Below, piece after piece: positions 45,033 through 54,090 of a stretch of 64,000 nt of DNA. Location of the stretch: the NCBI GenBank assembly GCA_947488625.1, contig CANKZR010000001.1, positions 1,736,001 to 1,800,000 of the forward strand, read 5' to 3'. Every line of letters starts with the position of its first letter. Position 1 is the first letter of the stretch. Under the pieces are notes generated by a model. It was given only the letters and a program-made list of their open reading frames with translations. It was not told the DNA's origin and made no database searches. The DNA comes from an uncultured Sphingomonadaceae bacterium (lineage in GTDB: Bacteria; Pseudomonadota; Alphaproteobacteria; Sphingomonadales; Sphingomonadaceae). Both the position numbers and the translations under genes were made by a program.

Positions 45033-45993
45033 CGCCATGCTCCGGCAATGTTGCGCCGACATGCGCGCGCCCTTCCGCTTCTGCCAGCATCTCCTGCCGG
45101 TGGCGTTCGCGATAGGATTCGCGCTGTTCGTCGCTACGTTCGCCATGACAGGCGGGGCAGCTTGCGCCTTCCTCGTACAGCGGCGAGGCGGCATCCCGGC
45201 GGCTGACGGGGCGGCGACAGGCAAAGCACAGCAGGTGGCTGCCCGGCGCAAGGCCATGGCCCACACTCACACGCTGGTCGAAAACGAAGCATTCGCCGCG
45301 CCACATGCTTAGTTCTTCAGGCACGGTTTCGAGGTACTTCAGGATGCCACCTTTCAGATGGTAAACCTCCTCCACCCCTTCGGCCTTCAGGAAGGCGGTG
45401 GACTTCTCGCAGCGGATGCCGCCGGTGCAGTACATCGCCACCTTTGCAGGTTTGCCCTCGCCCAGCAGGCGTTCGCGCTCTGCACGGAACCACGCGGGAA
45501 AATCTCGGAAACTGGGTGTGCGCGGGTCTATCGCGCCTTCGAACTGGCCGACCGAGACTTCGTAATCGTTGCGGGTGTCGATCACGATGGTGTCGGGGTC
45601 GGCGATCAGGTCGTTCCAGTCCTGCGGATCGACATAGGTTCCGGCTTTGGCAACAGGATCGAGATCGCCCTGCCCCATCGTCACGATTTCGCGCTTCAAT
45701 CGCACTTTAGTGCGGTGGAACGGCATGGTCTGCGCGCTCGAATATTTCACGTCCAGATCGGCGCAACCGGGCAAGGATCGGACATGCGCCAGCACCACGT
45801 CTATGCCATCTTGCGAACCTGCAATCGTGCCGTTGATACCTTCGGGGGCCAGCAGCAGCGTGCCCCTTACCCCGTTATCGCGGCAAGCCTTCAGCAAGGG
45901 CTCTCGCAGAGCGGCGGGATCGTCAAAACGAACGAAATTGTAAAGCGCGGCCACGCAGATGGGTGCCGGTCTATCGGTATTTCGGGATTCCAT
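45022..45993 (-). CDS. trhO: tRNA uridine(34) hydroxylase, rhodanese-type
   Basis: TrhO (YceA family) introduces 5-hydroxyuridine at tRNA position 34 using oxygen. The 323-aa protein has an N-terminal ferredoxin-like domain ([20 protein letters not shown]) and a rhodanese domain with the catalytic cysteine in [21 protein letters not shown] cysteine-rich C-terminal segment follows ([30 protein letters not shown]). The start at 45993 fits the family; an upstream ATG lies in a non-conserved stretch. It is coupled to the GST gene. Confidence 0.92.
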   Translation of the reverse strand: MESRNTDRPAPICVAALYNFVRFDDPAALREPLLKACRDNGVRGTLLLAPEGINGTIAGSQDGIDVVLAHVRSLPGCADLDVKYSSAQTMPFHRTKVRLKREIVTMGQGDLDPVAKAGTYVDPQDWNDLIADPDTIVIDTRNDYEVSVGQFEGAIDPRTPSFRDFPAWFRAERERLLGEGKPAKVAMYCTGGIRCEKSTAFLKAEGVEEVYHLKGGILKYLETVPEELSMWRGECFVFDQRVSVGHGLAPGSHLLCFACRRPVSRRDAASPLYEEGASCPACHGERSDEQRESYRERHRQEMLAEAEGRAHVGATLPEHGDDE

Positions 45994-46117
45994 GGCCAGG
46001 CCTTTAGCCTGCACGCCATTGCGTTTCCAGACCGGGATACGGCCAGGCCCGTGGTCCGCAATCGCCAGATGCAAATCCTGCCGGTTGTGCTAACCACAAA
46101 TGCGGGGGGACATATGC

Positions 46118-47116
46118 ATGAATGAAATTTCACCTGAAATGCAGATGCTGGGGATCGTCAACAATTTCTGGCAGGGCCAATGCGCAGGCGCAGCCGCCGA
46201 ACTGCTAATTGCAGATCACCTTGCGGACGGTCCGCTGCACATAGAAGAACTCGCCCGGCAGACCGGTACCCACGCACAAAGTCTCTATCGCGTGCTCCGC
46301 GCGCTCGAAAGCACCGGCATCTTCAGGCAGACCGAACCGCAGGTGTTCGCCAACACCGCGCTAAGTGAATGTCTGCAACGCGACCGGCCCGGCTCCAACT
46401 GGGCGTGGATCCGTCTTACGCTGAGCTCGGGCGCGCTGGTTTTCGAAGGGTGGCGTGGTCTTGCGCATTCGATCAGGGAAGGCACGCCCGGTCTGGATGC
46501 GGTAACGGGTATGCACGATTGGGAGTATCTTCAGAAGCATCCGGAGATGCAGACAATATTCAATGCGGCGATGCGCGACCTCAGCGCCTCGATCAGCCCC
46601 GCGGTCGCGGCGGCTTACGACTGGGGCCGCTTCGACGTCATAGCCGATGTTGGCGGTGGCATCGGTGCGCAACTCTCCAGCATACTGGCGCACCATTCCG
46701 CGCCGAAGGGCATGCTTTTCGACATGCCCGAAGTCGTGGCGCAGGCACCCGAAAACAGCAGGATGGAAACGGTCGGCGGCAGCTTTTTCGAGCCGCTCGG
46801 CTTTGCAGCCGATGCCTACATGTTGCGCTGGGTCATGCATGACTGGCCCGACGACAGATGCATCGAGATACTTGGCCATATCAAGGACGCCGCACCGTCA
46901 GGCGCACGGCTGATGGTGGTGGAATCGGTCATCCCCGAAACTTCCGGTTTCGACATGGGCAAGTGGATGGACGTGAACATGATGGTCATGTCCAACGGTC
47001 GCGAACGGACCAAGACCGAGTTCACCGACCTGCTCGGCCAGGCCGGGTTCGAAATCGAGGAAATCGTCCCGACCGCGTCTCCGCTCAGCATCATCGTCGC
47101 CAGATTGGCGGACTAG
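46118..47116 (+). CDS. O-methyltransferase with winged-helix dimerisation domain
   Basis: The 332-aa protein resembles antibiotic- or plant-type O-methyltransferases. The N-terminal helical and winged-helix part (LGIVNNFWQGQCAGAAAELL, TGTHAQSLYRVLRALESTGI) mediates dimerisation. The SAM site is in VIADVGGGIGAQLSSILAHH (about 175-194), and the catalytic base is probably the histidine in LRWVMHDWPDD (about 237-247). The acceptor is unknown. GGGGGA lies 8 nt before the chosen ATG. It is not in an operon with biosynthetic genes. Confidence 0.85.
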   Translation: MNEISPEMQMLGIVNNFWQGQCAGAAAELLIADHLADGPLHIEELARQTGTHAQSLYRVLRALESTGIFRQTEPQVFANTALSECLQRDRPGSNWAWIRLTLSSGALVFEGWRGLAHSIREGTPGLDAVTGMHDWEYLQKHPEMQTIFNAAMRDLSASISPAVAAAYDWGRFDVIADVGGGIGAQLSSILAHHSAPKGMLFDMPEVVAQAPENSRMETVGGSFFEPLGFAADAYMLRWVMHDWPDDRCIEILGHIKDAAPSGARLMVVESVIPETSGFDMGKWMDVNMMVMSNGRERTKTEFTDLLGQAGFEIEEIVPTASPLSIIVARLAD

Positions 47117-47149
47117 CACTCGCGAAGAACCGGCGGGATCAGATCACGG

Positions 47150-48814
47150 TCAAACGCTGTCGGGATAGATCGGACGGATGTCGACGGGAATGTCGTCCAT
47201 TCCGGCTATCGCCGCCTCGGCGTGCACGTCGAGGTGCGCGTACCGATCGAAGAAGGCCATCGTACCCTCGTAGTCGCCGGTAGCCTGCAACATCAGTTCG
47301 GCGCGCAGCAGTTCGGTGATGCCGGAAACAAGCCGGTCCTCGTCGATCACGTAGTGGCCGCCGTCCGCGTCCCACGCGAAGGCGCCATATTCCAGCAGGT
47401 AGCCGTACTGCGCAGCCGCGCCCTTTCCGTGCGCCTCCTCGATACCGAAGCGCATCGAGCGGAACAGGCCGGCGACATAAGTGGCGAGAAGTTCGCTGCG
47501 CTCGCCTTGCGGCAGTTCGCCCCGTTCCATCATGTAGAGCAGGTTGTAGATGCCCATGACATCGGCCTTGCTCTCTTCCAGCGCGGAATACTGTTCGCGC
47601 AGCCGCGCGTTCACCGTAGTCTGCTGGCCATCCACCGTGATCGTGCCCGGCCCCAGCGAGTGGCTGAGTTCGTGGAACAGGGTGAAAAGCTGCATGTACC
47701 GGCGGCTGACCAGCGCGGCCTGTTCCTGCGCCAGAACGACATCGGCGATCGGATCGAGGATGCGGTCGAACTTGGCGCCCAGCACATTCGAGAGAATCAC
47801 CTTCTTCGCGCCCTTTGCCTCGCGCACCCGCTCGTCATTGGGCAGGTTGAAGGCGATGGTCTGCACGCCCGGCACGTTGTCGCCGCCGCCATGCACCTGA
47901 TCGGCGACGGCAATCGGGCTTTCGAAGCCGCGGGTGAAATTGTGGTATTGCGGATCGATGGGGAGGTTGCCCTCCATGTCGCGCAGATAGCCGACGTAGC
48001 GGTCCAGCGCGGCGCTTTCTTCCGGGTTCTTAAGCGTCACGAAGCTCTCGAAAGCGGTTTTCGTGCCGTAGAGCCTGTCGGTATAAACCTCGTAAGGGCC
48101 GATGGCGACTTCGATCGGCGTGCCCTCCAGGTCCATCCATGCCATTTCGCTTTCGAAATAGTCATCGGACAGGAAGCTGTCGGCGCGCAGGGAGAGGAAG
48201 CGCTTCAGGCTGGGGTTGGTGGTGATTTCGGCAGCTTCCCGCAACAATTCCGCCGCTGGCTGTAGAAATCGGGCATATTCCTCGGAATAGGGCACGGCGA
48301 CGAAGCCACCTTCACCATCGCGCTTCACCACGGTGTAGGGGCTCATCAGGGCTTCGCGCTGATCGGGACTGGCTTCGAGGTAGGCGTCGAATTCCTCGCG
48401 CGTCAGGTCTGCCGGATAGAAGCCCGCGCCTTCGGGCATGGGCTCGCTGCCATAGAAGGGGTGCAGTTCGTCCACCGCGTCCCACGGGCCGAAGTTGCGA
48501 TCGAACATGTCGAGCAATTCGGCATTCCCGCTGGCCGCGATGTCCTCGCGCAGTTCGACCAGACCCTCGCCCCGCTGGCGCAGGTAGATCTCGTCCATGT
48601 AGCCGCTTGCCTCGATCAGCAGGTTCACAACCTGCCGTTCCTCGGCGGTGAGGTAGGACGTATCCGGCGCCATCTGAACATCGGCAATCGACGCGCGGCT
48701 TGCAGCCATGTCGTAGCCGCCAATCTCGCCCCCTTGCTGCGTGGTCGGCGCGCATGCGGCCAGCATGGCGAAAGGTGCAGCGGCCAGCGAAAGGGCGATC
48801 AGGGTGCGGCGCAT
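47150..48814 (-). CDS. M49-like (dipeptidyl-peptidase III related) lipoprotein metallopeptidase
   Basis: The 554-aa protein has a lipoprotein signal ending LAAC (Cys21), so it is anchored in the envelope. The zinc site is HELSH (381-385), a five-residue HExxH in place of the six-residue HELLGH of classical dipeptidyl-peptidase III. The second motif, EESKAD (413-418), corresponds to EECRAE. Fold regions include the ADQVHGGGDNVPGVQTIAFN and SNVLGAKFDRILDPIADVVL blocks. It probably removes dipeptides from peptides in the periplasm. Convergent with the O-methyltransferase gene. Confidence 0.82.
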   Translation of the reverse strand: MRRTLIALSLAAAPFAMLAACAPTTQQGGEIGGYDMAASRASIADVQMAPDTSYLTAEERQVVNLLIEASGYMDEIYLRQRGEGLVELREDIAASGNAELLDMFDRNFGPWDAVDELHPFYGSEPMPEGAGFYPADLTREEFDAYLEASPDQREALMSPYTVVKRDGEGGFVAVPYSEEYARFLQPAAELLREAAEITTNPSLKRFLSLRADSFLSDDYFESEMAWMDLEGTPIEVAIGPYEVYTDRLYGTKTAFESFVTLKNPEESAALDRYVGYLRDMEGNLPIDPQYHNFTRGFESPIAVADQVHGGGDNVPGVQTIAFNLPNDERVREAKGAKKVILSNVLGAKFDRILDPIADVVLAQEQAALVSRRYMQLFTLFHELSHSLGPGTITVDGQQTTVNARLREQYSALEESKADVMGIYNLLYMMERGELPQGERSELLATYVAGLFRSMRFGIEEAHGKGAAAQYGYLLEYGAFAWDADGGHYVIDEDRLVSGITELLRAELMLQATGDYEGTMAFFDRYAHLDVHAEAAIAGMDDIPVDIRPIYPDSV

Positions 48815-48950
48815 CGGCGGTTTCCTTCGTGTTGGTTACAGGCGCAAGCACTTACCCCAGCGAAAAGCCGGTGTCACGCGTGCGCCGATAACCGCAACGA
48901 GAAAACGGGTGTGAACCGGGAGGTGGCCGACGCCAGGCGGCCAGCCGATG

Positions 48951-49400
48951 CTATCCGGCGAATTCGGGAGCGACGCGCTCTGCGCCAGCTTCTGCCTGCG
49001 CGGTCATCTCGCTTGCCTCTTCCCAGGCTTGCGCCATCAAGGCTTCCGCCAGCATGGCTTCCACGGGGTTCAGGCCGCTGCGGGCGTGATCCAGTGCGGC
49101 GCTGGAATAGAGGAAAATGTTGCGCGTAGCCTCGCCCACCAGCGGCACCCGCGCCTTGGAATGCTGGCGCGCATCGTCGGCCAGTTTCACCGCAATGCGA
49201 TATTCGCCTTCGGCTAGCCCTTCAAAACGGTAGGTGCCTTCAGCATCGGTCAGCGTGGCCAAACCAAGTTCGGGAATGACCACCTGCGCGCCCGCGACTG
49301 GCGACGCGGCGGCATCGCGAACCTTGCCGGAAAGGTCTCCGGCATGCGCTGCGGCAGGAATGGCAAGCAGGGCAACGGCAATCAGGGCGCGGTGTATCAT
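48951..49400 (-). CDS. Secreted carboxypeptidase-regulatory-like domain protein
   Basis: The 149-aa product starts MIHRALIAVALLAIPAAAHA, a clear signal peptide, then has one prealbumin-like/CarboxypepD_reg domain (GKVRDAAASPVAGAQVVIPE, TDAEGTYRFEGLAEGEYRIA). A helical Ala/Glu-rich C-terminus follows. It is short for a TonB-receptor N-terminus and carries no barrel, so it is a stand-alone small periplasmic protein. Function unknown. Confidence 0.6.
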   Translation of the reverse strand: MIHRALIAVALLAIPAAAHAGDLSGKVRDAAASPVAGAQVVIPELGLATLTDAEGTYRFEGLAEGEYRIAVKLADDARQHSKARVPLVGEATRNIFLYSSAALDHARSGLNPVEAMLAEALMAQAWEEASEMTAQAEAGAERVAPEFAG

Positions 49401-49489
49401 GCGCTGTGACAACACCAGTTATGTTACGTGTTGAGGACTCTTTCGTGACAACTGGCGATGTTGGCGGGCCAATTGATCTTCCCGCGACC

Positions 49490-50506
49490 CTAGGCCGCCG
49501 CCAGCAATTCCTCTGCACCGGGGCATTCCTCCAGCAGTTCCAGAAGCCCGCGTTCCCAGCGGTTCTGGTACTGCGTGCGGCGCGGCAGGCGCAGGCTTTC
49601 GCGCCATTCCTCCTGCCGCGCGATCAGGTCGATCACGGCGGGATGCACGTAGCTCTTGCGGGTCACGGCAGGCGTGTTGCCAAGGTGATCGGCCACGCGT
49701 TCCAGCACGGCCTTGATCGTCAGCTTTTCCCGCGCTTCCCCCAGCAATCGGAACGCCATCACGCTGGCATGCCAAGTACGGAAATTCTTGGCGGTAAACG
49801 GTCCGCCCATCGTTTCCGCCAGATAGGCGTTCACGTCGCCTGATGTAACGTCATGCGCCTCGTCATCGTCGTCCAGCCAGCGGAACAGATGCTGACCGGG
49901 CAGGTCTTGCATCCGTTTCACGCATGCCGCCAGTGCAGCGTCGGACAATTCCACCTCGCGCTGCTTGCCGCCCTTGCCCTTGTAGCTGAGGCGCAGGGTG
50001 CGGCCCGTCACCTCCGCATGGCGGCGACGCAGCGTGGTGGCACCGAAACTCCGGTTCTCCTTGGCATAGCCTGTATTCCCGACGCGGATCGCGCCCAGAT
50101 CCAGCAGCCGCACCACGCTGGCGACCGCGCGCTCCTTGCTGACGGTAGGCGCACGCATATCCTGCTCAACCCGCTTGCGCGCCAGCGGGAGCTTGGTGCC
50201 AAAGGCCAGGCATCCGTCGAATTTCTCGCCTTCGCGCCAGTTGCGAAAATCGGGGTGGTAGCGATATTGCTTGCGTCCCTTGTCGTCATATCCCGTGGCC
50301 AGGATATGGCCGTTGTGCGCGGGGCAGAACCAGGCATCGCGATAGGCGGGCGGGAAGGCGATGGCGTTCAGCCGCCTCTTTTCCGCACGGTCGCGGATCA
50401 GCTTTCCATCGGGGTCGTAATAGGCCCAGCCCCTGCCCGCGCCCTTGCGGGTTATGCCCGGCAGGCTGTCGTCGACATAGATCAGATTTGCGGGACGTGA
50501 GGCCAT
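49490..50506 (-). CDS. DNA topoisomerase IB
   Basis: The 338-aa protein is a bacterial, poxvirus-like type IB topoisomerase, which relaxes supercoils without ATP. It has an N-terminal domain (LNAIAFPPAYRDAWFCP, HNGHILATGYDDKGRKQYRY) and the catalytic domain. Active-site residues sit in VRVGNTGYAKEN-like IRVGNTGYAKENRSFGATTL, LSYKGKGGKQREVEL, FTAKNFRTWHASV, and the tyrosine nucleophile lies in KSYVHPAVI. Stand-alone gene. Confidence 0.93.
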   Translation of the reverse strand: MASRPANLIYVDDSLPGITRKGAGRGWAYYDPDGKLIRDRAEKRRLNAIAFPPAYRDAWFCPAHNGHILATGYDDKGRKQYRYHPDFRNWREGEKFDGCLAFGTKLPLARKRVEQDMRAPTVSKERAVASVVRLLDLGAIRVGNTGYAKENRSFGATTLRRRHAEVTGRTLRLSYKGKGGKQREVELSDAALAACVKRMQDLPGQHLFRWLDDDDEAHDVTSGDVNAYLAETMGGPFTAKNFRTWHASVMAFRLLGEAREKLTIKAVLERVADHLGNTPAVTRKSYVHPAVIDLIARQEEWRESLRLPRRTQYQNRWERGLLELLEECPGAEELLAAA

Positions 50507-50550
50507 AACCCCGCGATAACGGGCTGATATGCCAAGCGGTTCCGCAGGCG

Positions 50551-51894
50551 TCAGCTAATACTTGGCCTTGGCCCCGGCGCCTCTGCCACCTGCTCCACGA
50601 TTTCGGGTGGCACCCCTGCGCGCCGGGGATATTTCACGAACACCATCAGCAACAGGCCAATAGCTTGCGCGCCCAGGATCAGCAGGAACATGTTGCGCAG
50701 TCCGCCCAAGGCCTCGGACATGCCGAACATCCAGGCCCCGATGGATATCCCGAAATTGGAACACGCCATGTAGAGCGTGAACTGGGTCGCCGCGACCTTC
50801 GGATTGCACAGCCGCATGGAAATGGGCAACGCTGCCACCGTGATCAGAACATCCAGCGATGCCCAGCCGTAGACGAATATGAAGAACAGGTCGGGATCGC
50901 TCCAGCTGTCGCGCAAGACAAACATCGCTGCAGACAGCGCCATGTAGATCGCGAATATTGCGATCGTGGATTTCTTGGCACCGAACTTGTCTCCGGCCCA
51001 GCCGCCCAGCGTCAGGCCAAGAATGCCGCCTACGAGCTGTGCTGTCCCCACAAGCGAAGTGATGGATGCTTCGTCCCAACCCAGCTCTGTGGCACCGATG
51101 ACAGGCGTCAGCCCTGTAAACATTCCATAGTGAAACCCCCTCACCAACGTCACCGGAAGCCACAAGAGGCTGACGGGAAGCAGGATGGATGAGAAGGTAG
51201 TCTTGAGGATCGGCCACCACGCGCCAAGCTGGATGCTATCGTTGCGGGGATGGATCTGGCCGTCGCTCCACGGCAGGCGACGCTCTCCGTCCCGCTCACG
51301 CAGCAGGATGATGTATGCGGTGATAATGCCGATGAAGGCGGCTGCCAGCAGATAGGCTGCAGAGGGTCCGAATTCGGCAATGGCGAGGCCCGTCAGCATT
51401 GTTGCCAGCGAAATGCCGATGGCCTGACCGCCAAACATCATGCCACTGGCACGGGCGCGCTCGTCTTCCTCCATTATATCGACCGCAAGCCCATCCACGG
51501 CCACGTCCTGAAAGGTGGTTGCCATGTTCACCACGAAGCCCGCTATGCCAAGGAGTACGATGTCCTCCACACCGGGGCGGGCGAGAGCGCAAACGCCCAG
51601 CAGGGCAATCATCACCAGCTGTGCGCTGATGATCCATACGCGGCGGCGGCCCATCGGCAGGAAGGTGTAGCGATCCATGATGAAACCGTTCACCAGCTTC
51701 AGCGTCCAGGGCAGCGCAGTCAGCCCCAGCACGTAGCCGATATCGCTGGCATCAGCGCCGTTTGCTGCCATCCAGGCCGGGATGGCAAACCAGAACAGCC
51801 CCAGAGGCACGCCTTGCGCGACATAAAGGATGAAAAGCGTGAACAGCCGCAACCGGCTGGACGCGGCCAGGATGAGATTGCCCTCAGGCTGCAT
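50551..51894 (-). CDS. Major facilitator superfamily transporter (AmpG/PAT-like)
   Basis: The 447-aa protein has twelve hydrophobic helices. It begins with LFTLFILYVAQGVPLGLFWF and PAWMAANGADASDIGYVLGL, a pattern typical of the AmpG / acetyl-CoA transporter branch of the MFS, with the loop motif DRYTFLPMGRRRVWI. AmpG-type permeases import muropeptides, but the substrate here is not established. The start at 51894 gives a normal N-terminus; a longer frame to 52077 is unsupported. Confidence 0.82.
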   Translation of the reverse strand: MQPEGNLILAASSRLRLFTLFILYVAQGVPLGLFWFAIPAWMAANGADASDIGYVLGLTALPWTLKLVNGFIMDRYTFLPMGRRRVWIISAQLVMIALLGVCALARPGVEDIVLLGIAGFVVNMATTFQDVAVDGLAVDIMEEDERARASGMMFGGQAIGISLATMLTGLAIAEFGPSAAYLLAAAFIGIITAYIILLRERDGERRLPWSDGQIHPRNDSIQLGAWWPILKTTFSSILLPVSLLWLPVTLVRGFHYGMFTGLTPVIGATELGWDEASITSLVGTAQLVGGILGLTLGGWAGDKFGAKKSTIAIFAIYMALSAAMFVLRDSWSDPDLFFIFVYGWASLDVLITVAALPISMRLCNPKVAATQFTLYMACSNFGISIGAWMFGMSEALGGLRNMFLLILGAQAIGLLLMVFVKYPRRAGVPPEIVEQVAEAPGPRPSIS

Positions 51895-52093
51895 GCTCGC
51901 GATAAGACCCCCCTGCCTTCCGCGACCCGATACTGACCCTGCCGGAGGTATACGCAGATCTACATCTCCGGCGCAACTGGTGATGGCGGTTGCCCCAAGC
52001 CCAGCTTTATGCAGGGACCAACAAGGTTTGCTTGTCCTGTCGCAGCCTGCAACCCATCTCACCGCCATACGACCCAATTCAGGAGAACCGCCA

Positions 52094-52960
52094 ATGTCCG
52101 ACGTCTATACCCCGCCCCCCGTCTGGCAAGACACCGAAAGCGGAGGGAAGTTCTCCGGCACCAACCGGCCCACTGCCGGCGCGCGCGAAGAGAAGGAACT
52201 GCCGGTCGGCAAACATCCGTTCCAACTCTACTCGCTCGGCACGCCCAACGGGGTGAAAGTGACGATCATGTTCGAGGAACTGCTGGAAGCAGGATTTGCA
52301 GATGCCGAGTACGATGCCTGGATGGTGAAGATCTTCGAAGGCGAGCAGTTCGGATCGGGCTTCGTCGACCTCAATCCAAATTCCAAGATACCTGCCTTGC
52401 AGGACCGGTCCGGCAAGGCACCGTTTCGCGTGTTCGAAAGCGGCGCAATACTCATCCATCTTGCAGAAAAGTTCGATTTCCTGCTACCCAAGACCAACCC
52501 CGCCCGCGCGGAGACGCTCAGCTGGCTCAATTGGCAGATCGGCACCGCCCCCTTCATCGGCGGTGGCTTCGGACACTTCTACGAATATGCGCCCGAGAAG
52601 TACAAATACCCCATCGATCGTTATGCGATGGAGACAAAGCGCATTTTCGATGTCGCGAACAACCAGCTCGGCAAGACCGGCTTCCTTGCAGGCGATGAAA
52701 TGAGCATCGCCGATACTGCCACCTATCCCTGGCTAAGCGCCCTCTATCACGGAGCCTACAGCGGTTCGGACAAGTTTCTCTCGCTGCATGAATACGAACA
52801 CGTCGGCCGTTGGGTGAAGGAACTGGACGCACGACCGGCAGTGATCCGTGGCCGCCTCGTGAACACGCAGGCCATGCCCGAACGCCACGACGCAGCCGAT
52901 TTCGATGCGGTTGAGGACCGCAGCCTGTTCGATCCCGTACGCAAGCGGGTCGACGCCTGA
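52094..52960 (+). CDS. yghU: Glutathione-dependent disulfide-bond oxidoreductase (YghU type)
   Basis: The 288-aa protein begins MSDVYTPPPVWQDTESGGKF and has the long Nu-class GST N-terminus characteristic of YghU, then the thioredoxin fold (HPFQLYSLGTPNGVKVTIMF, then SKIPAL and FESGAILIHLAEKF) and the helical domain GGGFGHFYEYAPEKYKYPID. YghU binds two glutathiones and has disulfide reductase activity in E. coli. AGGAGAAC precedes the ATG. Followed by a tRNA gene after 72 nt. Confidence 0.92.
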   Translation: MSDVYTPPPVWQDTESGGKFSGTNRPTAGAREEKELPVGKHPFQLYSLGTPNGVKVTIMFEELLEAGFADAEYDAWMVKIFEGEQFGSGFVDLNPNSKIPALQDRSGKAPFRVFESGAILIHLAEKFDFLLPKTNPARAETLSWLNWQIGTAPFIGGGFGHFYEYAPEKYKYPIDRYAMETKRIFDVANNQLGKTGFLAGDEMSIADTATYPWLSALYHGAYSGSDKFLSLHEYEHVGRWVKELDARPAVIRGRLVNTQAMPERHDAADFDAVEDRSLFDPVRKRVDA

Positions 52961-53032
52961 TCGGTCGCCCGAGAAACAGCGCGGCGGCGGGTTGCGTCCC
53001 CCGCCCGTCCCGCTATATGGGCACGCGTCTGC

Positions 53033-53107
53033 TGGGGTGTAGCCAAGTGGTAAGGCACCGGTTTTTGGTATCGGCATTCGCAGGTTCGATCCCTGCCACC
53101 CCAGCCA
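53033..53107 (+). tRNA. tRNA-Gln (anticodon TTG)
   Basis: The 75-nt sequence starts TGGGGTGTAGCCAAGTGG and ends CCACCCCAGCCA. The acceptor stem TGGGGTG pairs with CACCCCA, with discriminator G and an encoded CCA. The D-arm AGCCAAGTGGTAAGGCA, the anticodon loop with TTG and the T-arm GCAGGTTCGATCCCTGC are regular. No mobile element or att duplication was recognised next to it. Confidence 0.96.
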
Positions 53108-53265
53108 GCCTTCCGAAATAGTTCAGGTGCCTGAAACCGGTCAGGTTTCCCCGCGTGTCAAACCCGCGTGCCGCCTCGTTGTGTTTCCGATCCATGAATC
53201 GGATCGTGGACTTCTGCCTCCGCTCTGTTGATCCATGGGTGCCCAGCGCCAGCGGTCGCTTGTAA

Positions 53266-53288
53266 TTGCGAGTAGTTATCATTATCAT
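53266..53288. promoter_or_regulatory. Putative Fur box
   Basis: TTGCGAGTAGTTATCATTAT followed by CAT closely matches the right half of the Fur consensus (AATCATTATC), with a weaker left half. It lies about 40 nt upstream of the siderophore-interacting protein gene, which fits iron-repressed expression. Confidence 0.55.
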
Positions 53289-53325
53289 AAAGAGCGCACT
53301 TCGATAGACAATTGGAACCGAACCT

Positions 53326-54090
53326 ATGGCCGCTCGCCCTGCCCCCAGGACAATGACTGTCCTACGCTCTCGCCAACTTACGCCGCACATGCTGCGGCTG
53401 ACCTTGGGCGGAACCAGCATGGCTGACTTTCCTGCCGGTCAGAAGGGCGGTTATGTGAAACTGATGCTTCGCCCGGATGGGGGAGAAGGCAAGCCGACCC
53501 TGCGCACCTACACCATTCGCGATCAGCGGCACGACGAACTGGATATCGATTTCGTTCTGCACGTCGACGGCGAAGGCGAGGCAGGACCGGCAACGTCGTG
53601 GGCCATGGCCGCAAAGCCGGATGAGGAGATCGAAGTCGGCGGCCCCGGCCCAGCAAAGCCCCTTCCGCCCGGCTTCGATAACTATTTGATCGCAGGGGAT
53701 ATGACGGCGCTCCCCGCAATCGCTGGAATTCTGGAGGACCTGCCTGCCGATGCCTCCGGCCTCGCCGTGCTGGAGATTCAGGACGAGGCGGATCGGCAGG
53801 ACCTGTCTGCCCCTGCCAACATGGACATCCGCTGGTTGGTCAACCCCCACCCCGGAACGCACCCCGATGCGCTCGCGCAAGCCTTGCGCGAACATGGCTG
53901 GCCGGTTGGGCGCAACTACTGCTGGGCAGCCTGCGAATTTTCCGCGATGAGGCACCTACGGTCCTACCTTCGCGAGGAACGCGGCCTGGGATCCGATCAA
54001 CTCTATCTGTCGAGTTACTGGAAAAGCGGGCTGACGGAAGAGGCGCACAAGATCGCCAAGCGCGAGGATGCACAGGCGCAGGAAGCCTAG
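53326..54090 (+). CDS. Siderophore-interacting protein (FAD-dependent ferric reductase family)
   Basis: The 254-aa protein belongs to the ViuB/SIP family, which reduces ferric siderophores in the cytoplasm. The FAD-binding motif is LRTYTIRDQ (about 60-68), followed by FVLHVDGEGEAGPATSWA. The second domain has LIAGDMTALPAIAGILEDL (about 120-138) and the C-terminal ACEFSAMRHLRSYLREERGL, then SSYWKSGLTEEAHK. A Fur-like site upstream indicates iron repression. It ends 4 nt inside the convergent flippase gene. Confidence 0.92.
   Translation: MAARPAPRTMTVLRSRQLTPHMLRLTLGGTSMADFPAGQKGGYVKLMLRPDGGEGKPTLRTYTIRDQRHDELDIDFVLHVDGEGEAGPATSWAMAAKPDEEIEVGGPGPAKPLPPGFDNYLIAGDMTALPAIAGILEDLPADASGLAVLEIQDEADRQDLSAPANMDIRWLVNPHPGTHPDALAQALREHGWPVGRNYCWAACEFSAMRHLRSYLREERGLGSDQLYLSSYWKSGLTEEAHKIAKREDAQAQEA

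Noticed and set aside
53033-53325. Prophage or island attachment at tRNA-Gln
   Set aside because: No integrase and no repeated 3' tRNA end was found downstream; the following genes are ordinary.
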